Assembly (NCBI RefSeq): GCF_004614165.1 | Contig: NZ_SPVG01000178.1 | Span: 1 to 51,167 of the forward strand | Source of the DNA: Duganella callida | GTDB lineage: Bacteria; Pseudomonadota; Gammaproteobacteria; Burkholderiales; Burkholderiaceae_D | Reading direction: 5' to 3' | DNA length: 51,167 nucleotides | Shown: piece by piece, positions 25,382 to 33,149 of the stretch | How positions within the stretch are numbered: the first letter of the stretch is position 1 | How the letters are laid out: each line of letters opens with the position of its first letter | Notes under the pieces: generated by a model | Seen by the model: the letters and a program-made list of their open reading frames with translations, nothing else | Told to the model about the DNA's origin: nothing | The model's database searches: none | Program-made: the position numbers and the translations under genes

Positions 25382-26686
25382 TTAGCCATTCTTTGGCCTA
25401 ACTCCCCACTTCTTTTCACGAGTGGAGATGTCAATAAAGTCAACACGAACGCCCTTGATGAGCTTGTGGCCAGTTTCGTCCTTCTCGTACAAAATTTTGG
25501 TGCGGCCTGTTTCACTCATTGATTTCAGAATCGTCAAAAAGTTGCAGTAGTTATTGCTTACGGCGCACGCATGTAAATCTTTCCCTATTGGGGTTAAGGA
25601 GCTCCACTGTTGAGCATCGACTTTCAGCCGTCGAAGCTCATCCCATATTGTTGAACTACCCTTAAGATCTGAGATCTGAATCATTCGCCCTCCCCATGTT
25701 GCACGATGAGCGTCGGCAAGCTCGGCGGTCTCTGCATGCATCGCAGAACCGGTGCCAAGGGTTGCCAAGACGTACTTAGACAAATAGCTTGTACCGGTTC
25801 CTTTCGATAAGTCGATCTTACGGATATCGGCAGCCGGGGGCATGCCGAAATGTTGAGCGAACTTCTTGAGAAGCAGAGCTTCATCTTCCGGCTTAATCCA
25901 AACCAAAATATGCCAATGGGGTGTTCCGTCTTCATGCTGCTCTTCTACGCGAACAAACATCGTTTTACCAAAGACGACCTGCCAGTTTCGCCACTTCCGT
26001 TGCAACTCCCGGTGCCCATCTCCAGGGCTGGCCCCTTCCCATGAATTGTTTCCATTTTTAGGATTGGGATGCCACTCAGGCGGTAAAGTCAACGTCAGAA
26101 AGTAGCCAATCAACGACTGTTCTAGGCTGAACTTCTCAAGGCCCTTCATTCGGACATAGTGCTTTCCAAATATTTTGCGTGGCGTCTTATAAATATCCGC
26201 GCACGTAATCGCAAGTTCCTCTCCATCGGCTCCGACAACGAAAACCTCGGTATTTTCCAGGTATGCCATCTGCTTTGCGCGTTGATACCGACGTGATGCC
26301 AATACCGGGCTAGAAACGATGCGGCTTTTCTCTGCGCCAATTAAGCGCTGCTCGTGATGGGCGTAGTCCAATCGCTGCCGGGCGTCACGCAACAAGCTAC
26401 GACGATACCAGCGCGGCACATTTTTTACCTTCGAGTTTGGAAAGCCGACACGCTTGAACTGCCGCGAAAAGGCTGTCAGCTCTGGCGCAAAGACTTCCCC
26501 CTCGGCCTTGGTATTCAGGTAGAGCCGCGCCATCGCATTCGCCTGGATTTCAATCATTGCGTGATTGATGTACCCGTTCTGTATCGCATCGGTGGTTGGC
26601 ATTCCCTCCGACTTCGGGGTAGGCCATTCATTCTCCATGAGCCAAGCTTCAGGAATCTTTTCCTGAGGTTTCCGCTTGTGTGCCAT
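25382..26686 (-). CDS. Rolling-circle (HUH) replication initiator, P2 gpA-like
   Basis: 434 residues from ATG 26686 (GTG 26698 also possible). The HUH motif is GTPHWHILVW with His257 and His259, the FLTLTLPPEWHP strand near 196-207 precedes it, and SYLSKYVLA near 300-308 gives the two catalytic tyrosines (301 and 305) of the gpA type. It would nick an origin and start rolling-circle replication of an episomal form of element 1. It follows the AlpA-like gene with a 12-base gap. No helicase domain is visible. Confidence 0.85.
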   Translation of the reverse strand: MAHKRKPQEKIPEAWLMENEWPTPKSEGMPTTDAIQNGYINHAMIEIQANAMARLYLNTKAEGEVFAPELTAFSRQFKRVGFPNSKVKNVPRWYRRSLLRDARQRLDYAHHEQRLIGAEKSRIVSSPVLASRRYQRAKQMAYLENTEVFVVGADGEELAITCADIYKTPRKIFGKHYVRMKGLEKFSLEQSLIGYFLTLTLPPEWHPNPKNGNNSWEGASPGDGHRELQRKWRNWQVVFGKTMFVRVEEQHEDGTPHWHILVWIKPEDEALLLKKFAQHFGMPPAADIRKIDLSKGTGTSYLSKYVLATLGTGSAMHAETAELADAHRATWGGRMIQISDLKGSSTIWDELRRLKVDAQQWSSLTPIGKDLHACAVSNNYCNFLTILKSMSETGRTKILYEKDETGHKLIKGVRVDFIDISTREKKWGVRPKNG

Positions 26687-26698
26687 GATATGCGGCAC

Positions 26699-26914
26699 TT
26701 ATTTTGCCGTGGCCAAAAGGGCACGGATATCTTCAACCCTGTAGAAAGTTGACCATGCGCCGAACCGAACTGGCTGTGGAAATTTCTTTGCTTTGACACC
26801 TGCAAACCACGTAGATTTGGATACAGGAATGATTGGAGGGATAGGTGGGGAGGCTTTCAGATCACCTAAGATTTGGGAAAGTTTAAGAAAGCCGGTTTCT
26901 GGAAGTTCGTTCAT
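26699..26914 (-). CDS. AlpA-like HTH regulator
   Basis: 71-residue winged-HTH protein: FLKLSQILGDL near the start and VSKSTWFAGVKAKKFPQPVRFGAWSTFYRVEDIRALLA matches the AlpA/excisionase family, which activates excision or replication genes of P4-like elements. It is directly upstream of the HUH replication protein, so it may switch on replication and excision. Repeats just upstream (26932-27036) are candidate binding sites. Confidence 0.85.
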   Translation of the reverse strand: MNELPETGFLKLSQILGDLKASPPIPPIIPVSKSTWFAGVKAKKFPQPVRFGAWSTFYRVEDIRALLATAK

Positions 26915-26931
26915 TGATCTGCATCCTCTTT

Positions 26932-27036
26932 CGTTGGATCCCGTTGGATCGAGGAGTGCATCTTATTTTTCTGAGAGGCAACTTGGAACCATGATGCTGA
27001 GCATAGTTCCCACCCTGCTGAGCACAGTTCCTACCC
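26932..27036. repeat. Tandem repeats upstream of AlpA-like gene
   Basis: CGTTGGATC occurs twice at 26932-26940 and 26942-26950. A 21-bp unit beginning TGCTGAGCA occurs at 26995-27015 and, with two changes, at 27016-27036, followed by a partial third copy. They lie between the AlpA-like gene and the 295-residue protein gene, a good place for regulator operators or a replication origin. Confidence 0.7.
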
Positions 27037-27069
27037 TGCGTAGCAGGAGGATTTCTATGTCATCAAATT

Positions 27070-27957
27070 CTAGGACAGTTGCCTTTTCCACTTTGGTAAT
27101 AGCCGCTTGAGCAATGTATCGAAGGCGTAAACTGGCTCTCCGTCGCTGTCGGTAGGGATTTTGTTAAACATATCTTCAGCAAATGCGGAATCGCCCCTAT
27201 ATAGACTTGGATTGGCGCGCCATTTCTCCAACAATTCGACACATAACTCCGTTGCCTCTGCGCGGAGCGCTGTCAAGGGATGACGCTTCCATTTTGCGGC
27301 GGCTCCGGCCTTACAACGCTCAACAATTTTTTCGTGTTCATCCGCCCGGCGATATGCTTCCTCGCGTACCGCAGCGTCAAATCCTCGACGATGATACTTG
27401 TCAAGTAGTGCATTCAACTCCGACTCGCTCAGCAAGCTTTCGGCCTGGCAGATAGTCTGCATAGCGCTTGACAGTAGTTCCGAAACGATAAGGGCACATC
27501 GGAGATCCTGTTCGTTGGTATCCAATTTGTCTTGGATGCAATGAGAGTCATCCTCCAGATCGACGTCATTTGGATCACTCATCAAATGAATGAACATTGC
27601 CGCATCATCAAGAATTTTAAGTGACCAGATAGCAAAAAGTTGACTTGCATTGAGAACGATGCCCTCCGATGTTTCAAATTTCGCCCCATCCCTAATCACT
27701 TCCTTTAACCACATGGCCTCTGAAAAATCGCTGCGGCGTAATGGCGCGTTCTGAGCAGATTCGGTGGATAGTTCATGAAATTTTTGGCCGATGGACTTGT
27801 CAATCTGATACGCAATGGCTGCGATATTCTGATATCCAACGGTTAAGGCGATTGTGTCTGCACGCCATTTTATGTCTCGAAATTGAGGAAAACGGCTGGC
27901 CTTCACAATAAGCGTTGCTATGTTTTCAAAATTTTGAAAGTATTGATTTGTTTGCAT
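27070..27957 (-). CDS. Hypothetical protein with helix-rich C-terminal part
   Basis: 295 residues, mostly predicted alpha helix. The C-terminal 60 residues (AELCVELLEKWRANPSLYRGDSAFAEDMFNKIPT...YAFDTLLKRLLPKWKRQLS) are charged and end basic. A motif AKWKRHPL occurs near residue 228. No domain recognised. It is upstream of the repeats and AlpA-like gene and on the same strand, so it may be the first gene of that module. It could be a replication or copy-control protein of the element. Confidence 0.6.
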   Translation of the reverse strand: MQTNQYFQNFENIATLIVKASRFPQFRDIKWRADTIALTVGYQNIAAIAYQIDKSIGQKFHELSTESAQNAPLRRSDFSEAMWLKEVIRDGAKFETSEGIVLNASQLFAIWSLKILDDAAMFIHLMSDPNDVDLEDDSHCIQDKLDTNEQDLRCALIVSELLSSAMQTICQAESLLSESELNALLDKYHRRGFDAAVREEAYRRADEHEKIVERCKAGAAAKWKRHPLTALRAEATELCVELLEKWRANPSLYRGDSAFAEDMFNKIPTDSDGEPVYAFDTLLKRLLPKWKRQLS

Positions 27958-28308
27958 CTTACGGGCTAATACTCAGTTAAGTTTGGTTGCTTTTGGGAAT
28001 CTGCATTATGGGCCGCCCCTAGTTTGCTGTATAGGAGTGCTAGACAGCCAACTTCCGAGAAGGTGTCAGATCATGTTTCCGCTGGGAGGAGTGAGGAACG
28101 AGAAGTGAAAGGCTACAAATGTCGTAACCCTGCAACGAAGTTTGCACGATTTTTCCAGCTAAAAAAACGCTAACGGTCAAACAATCTGCATCTCAATTGC
28201 AAAGAGTCGAGTGTATAGGTGGGGGTGTTATTGGGGGTGGTGTAAGAAATCAAACGAATGAAAACCTTCGTAAGTTACTGATATTTATAAAAAATAGTAA
28301 CTTGGTTT
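27958..28308. other. Non-coding end of element 1 with inverted repeats
   Basis: 351 bases without a credible gene. They hold two nested inverted repeats next to the degenerate att site: AATCAAAC at 28248-28255 with GTTTGATT at 28305-28312, and AAGTTACT at 28272-28279 with AGTAACTT at 28296-28303. GGGGGTGTTATTGGGGGTG-type runs near 28221-28240 resemble the sequence in front of the first integrase. Probably an attP arm with integrase binding sites. Confidence 0.5.
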
Positions 28309-28327
28309 GATTGCCGCCGTCCCACCA
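28309..28327 (+). repeat. Degenerate middle att copy
   Basis: GATTGCCGCCGTCCCACCA differs from the 22-bp att repeat by one substitution and one missing base. It is followed by a terminator similar to the one downstream of attR (both about AAGCCG..GATTC..CGGCTTTTTC). It splits the island into two tandem elements. Confidence 0.7.
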
Positions 28328-28337
28328 AAAATCACAT

Positions 28338-28371
28338 AAGCCGTTGATTCGTCAACGGCTTTTTCTTTTTT
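28338..28371 (+). terminator. Terminator after the middle att copy
   Basis: Stem AAGCCGTTGA/TCAACGGCTT with TTTTTCTTTTTT tail, near-identical in design to the native terminator at 33279-33310. Confidence 0.85.
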
Positions 28372-28424
28372 CCCTGTCCGATTTGGCTTTGAACCCCAAA
28401 TCAGAACCCGAAAACGGATCAGGC

Positions 28425-29204
28425 ATGGCAATCAAGCTCCCCTCTCACCTTCACCGCAGCCGGTCAGGAACTTTACATTTCCGCATTGCTATCCCGCGCG
28501 ACCTTCGCCATCATTTCGCCTCTCGAGAAATTTACCGCAGCCTGCGGACCCCAAACGTACGCGAAGCCGCCAGCGCTGTCCAAGCGTTATCAGCCGTGTT
28601 CAAGCGCGTGTTCGAACGCCTGCGACAAGAAAGCATGTCCAACAAAAGAATGCCCAACGACGGTATCGCCAAAGTCGGCCTGATCATGGAACTCAACTTT
28701 GACGAGTTCATGAAGCCCAAGAGCGTCAAACTTCAAACCGAACCTCATGACACGCCAGAGTCAATCCGCGCAGCAGTAGAGGGGCTGACAGCCGCTGGCT
28801 CTGGCGGGCTGTCATCACGTGCCGAATCTGCCAGAAAGCCCTCCCTGCTATTCTCTGAATTGGTTCAAGATTACAGGCGCGACCGACTTGCCAAAGGCCG
28901 TTGGCTTGCATCAAGCGAAAAGGAGTATATGCCGATCTACAAGCTATTCATTGAGATCGTTGGGGACCTTCCGCTTAGCGAGATTAATGACGACGTGGCG
29001 CTGACCTATGTTGAAACCCTGAAAAAGCTTCCCGCCAACATGAACAAGATACCGGCATATAGAGGAAAGACTATAGAGCTGGTGGGGGCCATGATGTTGG
29101 AGCAGAACGACGAATGGTCGCTGCAGCGGCGCTACATGCAGCTTGAAGGATTACTGAGCTTGAGCGACAATCAGTCCGCACGGCTCTCTGCCGTGATCAA
29201 CTAA
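28425..29204 (+). pseudogene. Truncated integrase fused to IS256-type transposase C-terminus
   Basis: From ATG 28425. The first about 215 residues are the N-terminal part of a tyrosine integrase: LHFRIAIPRDLRHHFASREIYRSL and the core-binding SAM-like domain up to NDDVALTYVETLKKLPANMNK. The catalytic domain (Arg, His-x-x-Arg, Tyr) is gone. The last 38 residues, AMMLEQNDEWSLQRRYMQLE and on, look like the very C-terminus of an IS256-family transposase in the same frame. So an IS256 element inserted or recombined here and left a fused remnant, making the integrase non-functional. Confidence 0.75.
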
Positions 29205-29270
29205 CCGGGGACCCAGCCCTTTAGAATCACTTCTCATACACCACTTCTGGGGACACCATCCAGAAGCAAT
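29079..29270 (+). mobile_element. Remnant of an IS256-type element (3' end)
   Basis: Encodes the C-terminal 38 residues of a transposase fused to the integrase, followed by GGGGACACCATCC-type sequence near 29247 that looks like a terminal inverted repeat. The rest of the element is missing. Exact ends are uncertain. Confidence 0.5.
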
Positions 29271-29476
29271 AGTCCTAGAAGCAAACGGTCCCGCGTTGCC
29301 CTATGTGAGTGCAACTGGGGAGCAAATTTGAAAATCGGGGCCAGTAGACCTGATCTTCGGCATATGGAAAGGCCGGGCAGTGGCGAACAAGCAGACGGCG
29401 GGAACACGAGAAAGTGGCGGTTTTATTTGTCGTGACGTTATCTTGGAGTTCCTTAAATAACTTTTAGGAGCAACAA

Positions 29477-29776
29477 ATGGCAACGAACTTACCTGACCAC
29501 ACCATTGATCTCATGCTGGCGGCCGTGGATGATAAGGCGAATCCGGCACGGGCGGCCGCCGCGCTTGCCAAGATCGAACAATGGATTATCGAGGTAGATG
29601 CGGGCATTGTAGTTGCCTCTGCTTTGAAGGTGGCAGAGATGCGGCAATTGCTCGGCCTCTATCCTTATAGATCGGCTTCGCCCCGCGCCAAAGCGTTTGA
29701 GGATCATAGAGATGTTGACTATGGCTTGTTCTGGCTAGGAGCTGAGCGGTCAGGCACTACTGAGAAGGTGGGCTGA
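29477..29776 (+). CDS. Small hypothetical protein, 99 aa
   Basis: ATG 29477 has AGGAG 6 bases upstream. The product MATNLPDHTIDLMLAAVDDKANPARAAAALAKIEQWIIEVDAGIVVASALKVAEMRQLLGLY is largely helical. No family recognised. Its base composition is higher in GC than the PolA/RT genes. Its last 20 bases overlap the 3' end of the convergent PolA-like gene, so the relation to that system is unclear. Confidence 0.55.
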   Translation: MATNLPDHTIDLMLAAVDDKANPARAAAALAKIEQWIIEVDAGIVVASALKVAEMRQLLGLYPYRSASPRAKAFEDHRDVDYGLFWLGAERSGTTEKVG

Positions 29777-31316
29777 AGAACGGTTCTAATGATGCCTTGC
29801 CGAGCACTTTTCGCTCAAGGTGCTCGCTCATGGTTTCCGCAAAAATTGTTACGATTTTGTTGGAATCGTATTCAGGCGGATGTTCCAGTAGAACAGCATC
29901 ATGCATGGGTAACAAAATCCTTACCTCCGTCTCATTACGCATATTCAGTAGTGCTTTCTTAAATATTAACGCAGCCGTTCCCTGAACTACTTGGCTTACT
30001 CCAGCTCGTTTTTCTTTCTCACTAAGAGGCCCCTCGGATTCTCGATTTTGATAATTTCCAAACCCTGAGCTGATCCTCCCTGAGGCTTGAAAATCTTCTA
30101 TGGTTTTCTTTTTCCAAGATTCAAATACCTTAAATTCGGCAAAAAAATCTTTTACCTTCTTTCGATCTGCCCCTTGTTCGACAGCGGCATCGATCAATGA
30201 TCTTGTTTTCATACCATACGCATAGGATAGAAATAATCTTTTGGCAATTTTTCTTTTTTCGTTTCCACCGAAAATATCCAGCGATAGTGCGGTGTATATG
30301 TCATCGGAATTATAGAGCCTCAGCAACTGTGGGTCCATTGACAGTGCCGCCATAATGCCAACCTCGAATTGATCATAGTCTACATAGGACAATGTTTTTC
30401 CGGGTGATGCGGTTATAATGTCTCGATGGCGTTTTGCTAAATTTTGAAAAACAGGATCTTTAAAGTAAATCCTAGATGTAATGGAGCCAAATATGTCAAT
30501 GATCGGAATTATCCGACGTCTGGATAACGGCAATGCCGCCAGAACCAATCTCGACGCCGCAATTCGTCGCAATCTCATTATGTCGGATGCGAAATTATTT
30601 GGGGTGGATAGAAATTCCAGAACGTAGTCGATAGAGATTCCAGAGAAATCATAACCTAAGGGTTCAAGATACTCTTTAATAGAGTTATCACTTGGAACTT
30701 CCAGTGGGAGGTTGTGTTTTGCGGAAAAGTTCTTTAGTTCAGAATAATATTGATAATCTATTTGAGATTTATGCCTGCGAAGTATGTTTGTCTCAATATC
30801 TATGCCTGAGATGATATGCTTGTATAGTAAGTTGAAAACAGGTATTTCAATAAAGAATTGTCGAGAAATTTCACCGTTGGCTGCGGCTTTAGTTATTAAG
30901 TTGCCCCAAAACTCAAAAAGAAATTTTCCAGTTTGTTCATAGACGGAAGCGTCATATGCAGATATACGATAGAAGATATCTGAGTATTTCTTTGCCAGCT
31001 CTTTGCTCTCAACAATATCTGCCATAGCTTCTGGAATGCCTCGTCTATCCCTATATCGCCGGGCTTCCCGAGAGCCACTTGTTCCTGCTTTAAATTCGTC
31101 AAGATCCATTACGCAAGGAGGTAACGCGCCTGCCGTTGCATGAATTGACGGAGCAATTAGCCAATAATCATGACACACCAGTAGACCTTTGGTCGCTACT
31201 AGCTCCGCAGCGGAAATTTCTGTCAATGCCTCATCTCTATACAGAAAGTATCTGTCTACGCCAGTTTCCGAATAATCCTTCAGGAATAGAAATATCGATG
31301 TGACTTGATTAATCAT
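29757..31316 (-). CDS. Stand-alone family A DNA polymerase-like protein
   Basis: 519 residues with the PolI palm/fingers core in the C-terminal half. Motif A is SYVDYDQFEVGIMAALSMD (313-318 carries the catalytic Asp), the O-helix is KRKIAKRLFLSYAYGM with Arg355, Lys359 and Tyr367, then the QGTAALIFKKAL segment (445-456) and motif C MHDAVLLE (Asp473; the following Glu of PolI is Ala). The N-terminal 300 residues show no 5' nuclease and only a faint, degenerate exonuclease-like pattern (residues 45-75). It starts inside the RT stop (8-base overlap, ATGATTAA), so the two are co-translated. A role in making or copying DNA together with the RT is inferred. Confidence 0.82.
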   Translation of the reverse strand: MINQVTSIFLFLKDYSETGVDRYFLYRDEALTEISAAELVATKGLLVCHDYWLIAPSIHATAGALPPCVMDLDEFKAGTSGSREARRYRDRRGIPEAMADIVESKELAKKYSDIFYRISAYDASVYEQTGKFLFEFWGNLITKAAANGEISRQFFIEIPVFNLLYKHIISGIDIETNILRRHKSQIDYQYYSELKNFSAKHNLPLEVPSDNSIKEYLEPLGYDFSGISIDYVLEFLSTPNNFASDIMRLRRIAASRLVLAALPLSRRRIIPIIDIFGSITSRIYFKDPVFQNLAKRHRDIITASPGKTLSYVDYDQFEVGIMAALSMDPQLLRLYNSDDIYTALSLDIFGGNEKRKIAKRLFLSYAYGMKTRSLIDAAVEQGADRKKVKDFFAEFKVFESWKKKTIEDFQASGRISSGFGNYQNRESEGPLSEKEKRAGVSQVVQGTAALIFKKALLNMRNETEVRILLPMHDAVLLEHPPEYDSNKIVTIFAETMSEHLERKVLGKASLEPFFSPPSQ

Positions 31317-32979
31317 AAGGACTTATATGCTGGTAAATGTGTGAGACCGAAGATCTTTCTCGCCGCCCCAGAGGTTGTCCGTCTGGCGCAAAGTGCTGCG
31401 CGGCGCGGCGAACTGTTCCTTTTACTTTGGTGCCGAGAACGGCATAAAGCGGCTTAAGTTCCTCAGGTGAGAAATTTTTGGTTGCAAACAGGAAATATCT
31501 CTGATGCATATATGGCCAAGTAGGTTTGAGCTTTTCTATGTAGGGCCTGAGTAAATCTGTTTCATCGACGCAGTAGAGATATATAAATATCGCAGGAGTT
31601 TCATTTGATAAAATGTTACTCTCCATTTTTCTTTTTGCTGTATTTATGAGGTTATCGGTTTTGTATTTTTTTCTGGCTAACACGAACCACAAGTGATAGT
31701 TTTGCCACTGATATATGGATTGCTCTTCGTCTGAAAGATAATTTTCGATGCTTGTGAGAGCTTGAGGAGAAAGCTCAAACATCGATAGAAGTTTACAATA
31801 TTGATCAGTAGAGGCGGCCTGCTCCTGCAGGGTATTTAAAAGTAGTTGAACCAAGTCCGCTGATAGAGCCGATCCGACGTCAAAAAGATCAGCGTCGATT
31901 AACATTGTTAGTCGGTTGACAGAAAAACGGAATTGCCTAGATTGAGTTTCACCCTGCTCAATACAAGTCTTAAGAATTTGATGAATCAAAGGAACTGATC
32001 GTGCTATCACGCGCCTGCTTCGTGATTTCCACATCATATCGATAGCTGAGGTTCTGTCATCATTGTTCGGAAAGAATTCAGCTATGGTCTCTGGAATATC
32101 TTCTGCGCTGAGAATCCTGGTCTTGGCTGAATTAATATTCATGCCAACAGTGCGTAGCTCTGCAATTAATTGATGAAGTGCTTTCCTAGCTTGTTGGGGA
32201 TTGTCACAAATAATTCGTATGTCATCCACGTATCGGTAGTAGTCGTAGCCAAGATCTACCATTTTACGATCAACTTCGGAAAGAACAACATTCGCTATAA
32301 ATGACGATGCGTCACGATTTTGTGGCAGTCCATGTCTATCGCTAAAACTCCAACGTGTTAAGAGATCACATAATGTGTCGATTGCATTCCTTATTTGAAA
32401 CCTTTCTTTTCCGTTGCCTTTTACCTTGTCCAATTTACTTTCGAAGGCTACACGGATGGATTCAATAGTAATATTTTCAAAATAATTGATAAGGTCCGTA
32501 GTAAGTAGAACTTTTTTATCTTTAAAAGCAGTAAATGTAACTCCTTCGAACGTTTTCCATAGATCAATTCTATTTTTGAAAAGATATCTATTATCTTTGC
32601 TCTCCCTGTTGTAGCGATGACCCAAGGCTCTGTGCGAAAGCAAGGGATCATAGTGCTTGATAAGGAAAGAACAAATTGCTTGATAAATGAATCGATCATA
32701 AAAGTCAGTTTCAAGGGAATAGCGTATTCCCAGACCCTTCTTCGGGATATCGCATATCTGGCGGGAGCTGGCACTGTAGCGACCGTTTCCTTCAAGCAGA
32801 AGTTCGGAGATTAGAGTCTTCAGATCGTGTTTTCCAGCGAAGAGGTCTTTGTAAAGAATGGTGTCAAAGAACCAATCGTCTCGCATGTCCTGGCCCAATT
32901 GCGCAAGCACGTCGTCACAGTTGATTGGAAAGCTGAGAATGCCGTCTTTGCCCCACACATCCTGTTCTTCGTCGGCCAT
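31309..32979 (-). CDS. Reverse transcriptase, Abi/UG (defence RT) type
   Basis: 556 residues from ATG 32979, chosen because AAGGGAA precedes it; an upstream start at 33018 lacks one. RT motifs: LLTTDLINYFENI with Asp162 (motif A), HGLPQNRDASSFIANVVLSEVD (B, QN instead of the common QG), YYRYVDDIRIIC at 248-257 (C, YVDD) and NINSAKTRIL (D). The last about 240 residues are helical repeats, as in Abi/UG RTs (AbiA, AbiK, DRT). It lacks the maturase or endonuclease domains of group II intron RTs and is much longer than retron RTs. It is the first gene of an operon with a PolA-like partner. The class cannot be assigned by eye. Confidence 0.85.
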   Translation of the reverse strand: MADEEQDVWGKDGILSFPINCDDVLAQLGQDMRDDWFFDTILYKDLFAGKHDLKTLISELLLEGNGRYSASSRQICDIPKKGLGIRYSLETDFYDRFIYQAICSFLIKHYDPLLSHRALGHRYNRESKDNRYLFKNRIDLWKTFEGVTFTAFKDKKVLLTTDLINYFENITIESIRVAFESKLDKVKGNGKERFQIRNAIDTLCDLLTRWSFSDRHGLPQNRDASSFIANVVLSEVDRKMVDLGYDYYRYVDDIRIICDNPQQARKALHQLIAELRTVGMNINSAKTRILSAEDIPETIAEFFPNNDDRTSAIDMMWKSRSRRVIARSVPLIHQILKTCIEQGETQSRQFRFSVNRLTMLIDADLFDVGSALSADLVQLLLNTLQEQAASTDQYCKLLSMFELSPQALTSIENYLSDEEQSIYQWQNYHLWFVLARKKYKTDNLINTAKRKMESNILSNETPAIFIYLYCVDETDLLRPYIEKLKPTWPYMHQRYFLFATKNFSPEELKPLYAVLGTKVKGTVRRAAQHFAPDGQPLGRRERSSVSHIYQHISPYD

Positions 32980-33115
32980 GGCTTCCCTTGTTGTCAATTT
33001 ATAATTCGATAGGACCATAGTAGCTTATCGAGTTATTCCTGATCAACAAATGATGCAATACTTGTAATTTGGAAGTTACCCTGCTTGCGCCTAATCAACG
33101 GAAGCTGCAATGCGG

Positions 33116-33147
33116 TTGTGAACTGTAAGGTGAGGGACTGATATAAT
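33116..33147 (+). promoter_or_regulatory. Candidate extended -10 promoter
   Basis: TGATATAAT at 33139-33147 is a perfect extended -10; TTGTGA at 33116-33121 or TGAACT at 33119-33124 could act as a weak -35. It would drive rightward transcription into the hairpin segment. Confidence 0.45.
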
Positions 33148-33149
33148 CC

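Larger units (their letters stand above)
16410..28327. mobile_element. Genomic island element 1 (integrase side), inserted at ssrA
   Basis: Spans from the left att repeat to the degenerate att copy at 28309-28327. It carries a complete P4-type integrase next to attL, an HNH nuclease, a structured non-coding locus with a small tyrosine recombinase, a CAP lipoprotein, a C-protein/methyltransferase/membrane/DGQHR cluster and an AlpA + HUH replication module. Coding GC is clearly lower and more uneven than in the flanks. Boundaries rest on the att repeats. Confidence 0.8.

Noticed and set aside
26932-27036. Short repeats as a CRISPR array
   Set aside because: Only two copies of a 21-bp unit directly adjacent, without spacers; no cas genes nearby.
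31309-32979. Group II intron reverse transcriptase
   Set aside because: No maturase or endonuclease domain is visible, and no domain V/VI-like RNA hairpin was found near the gene.
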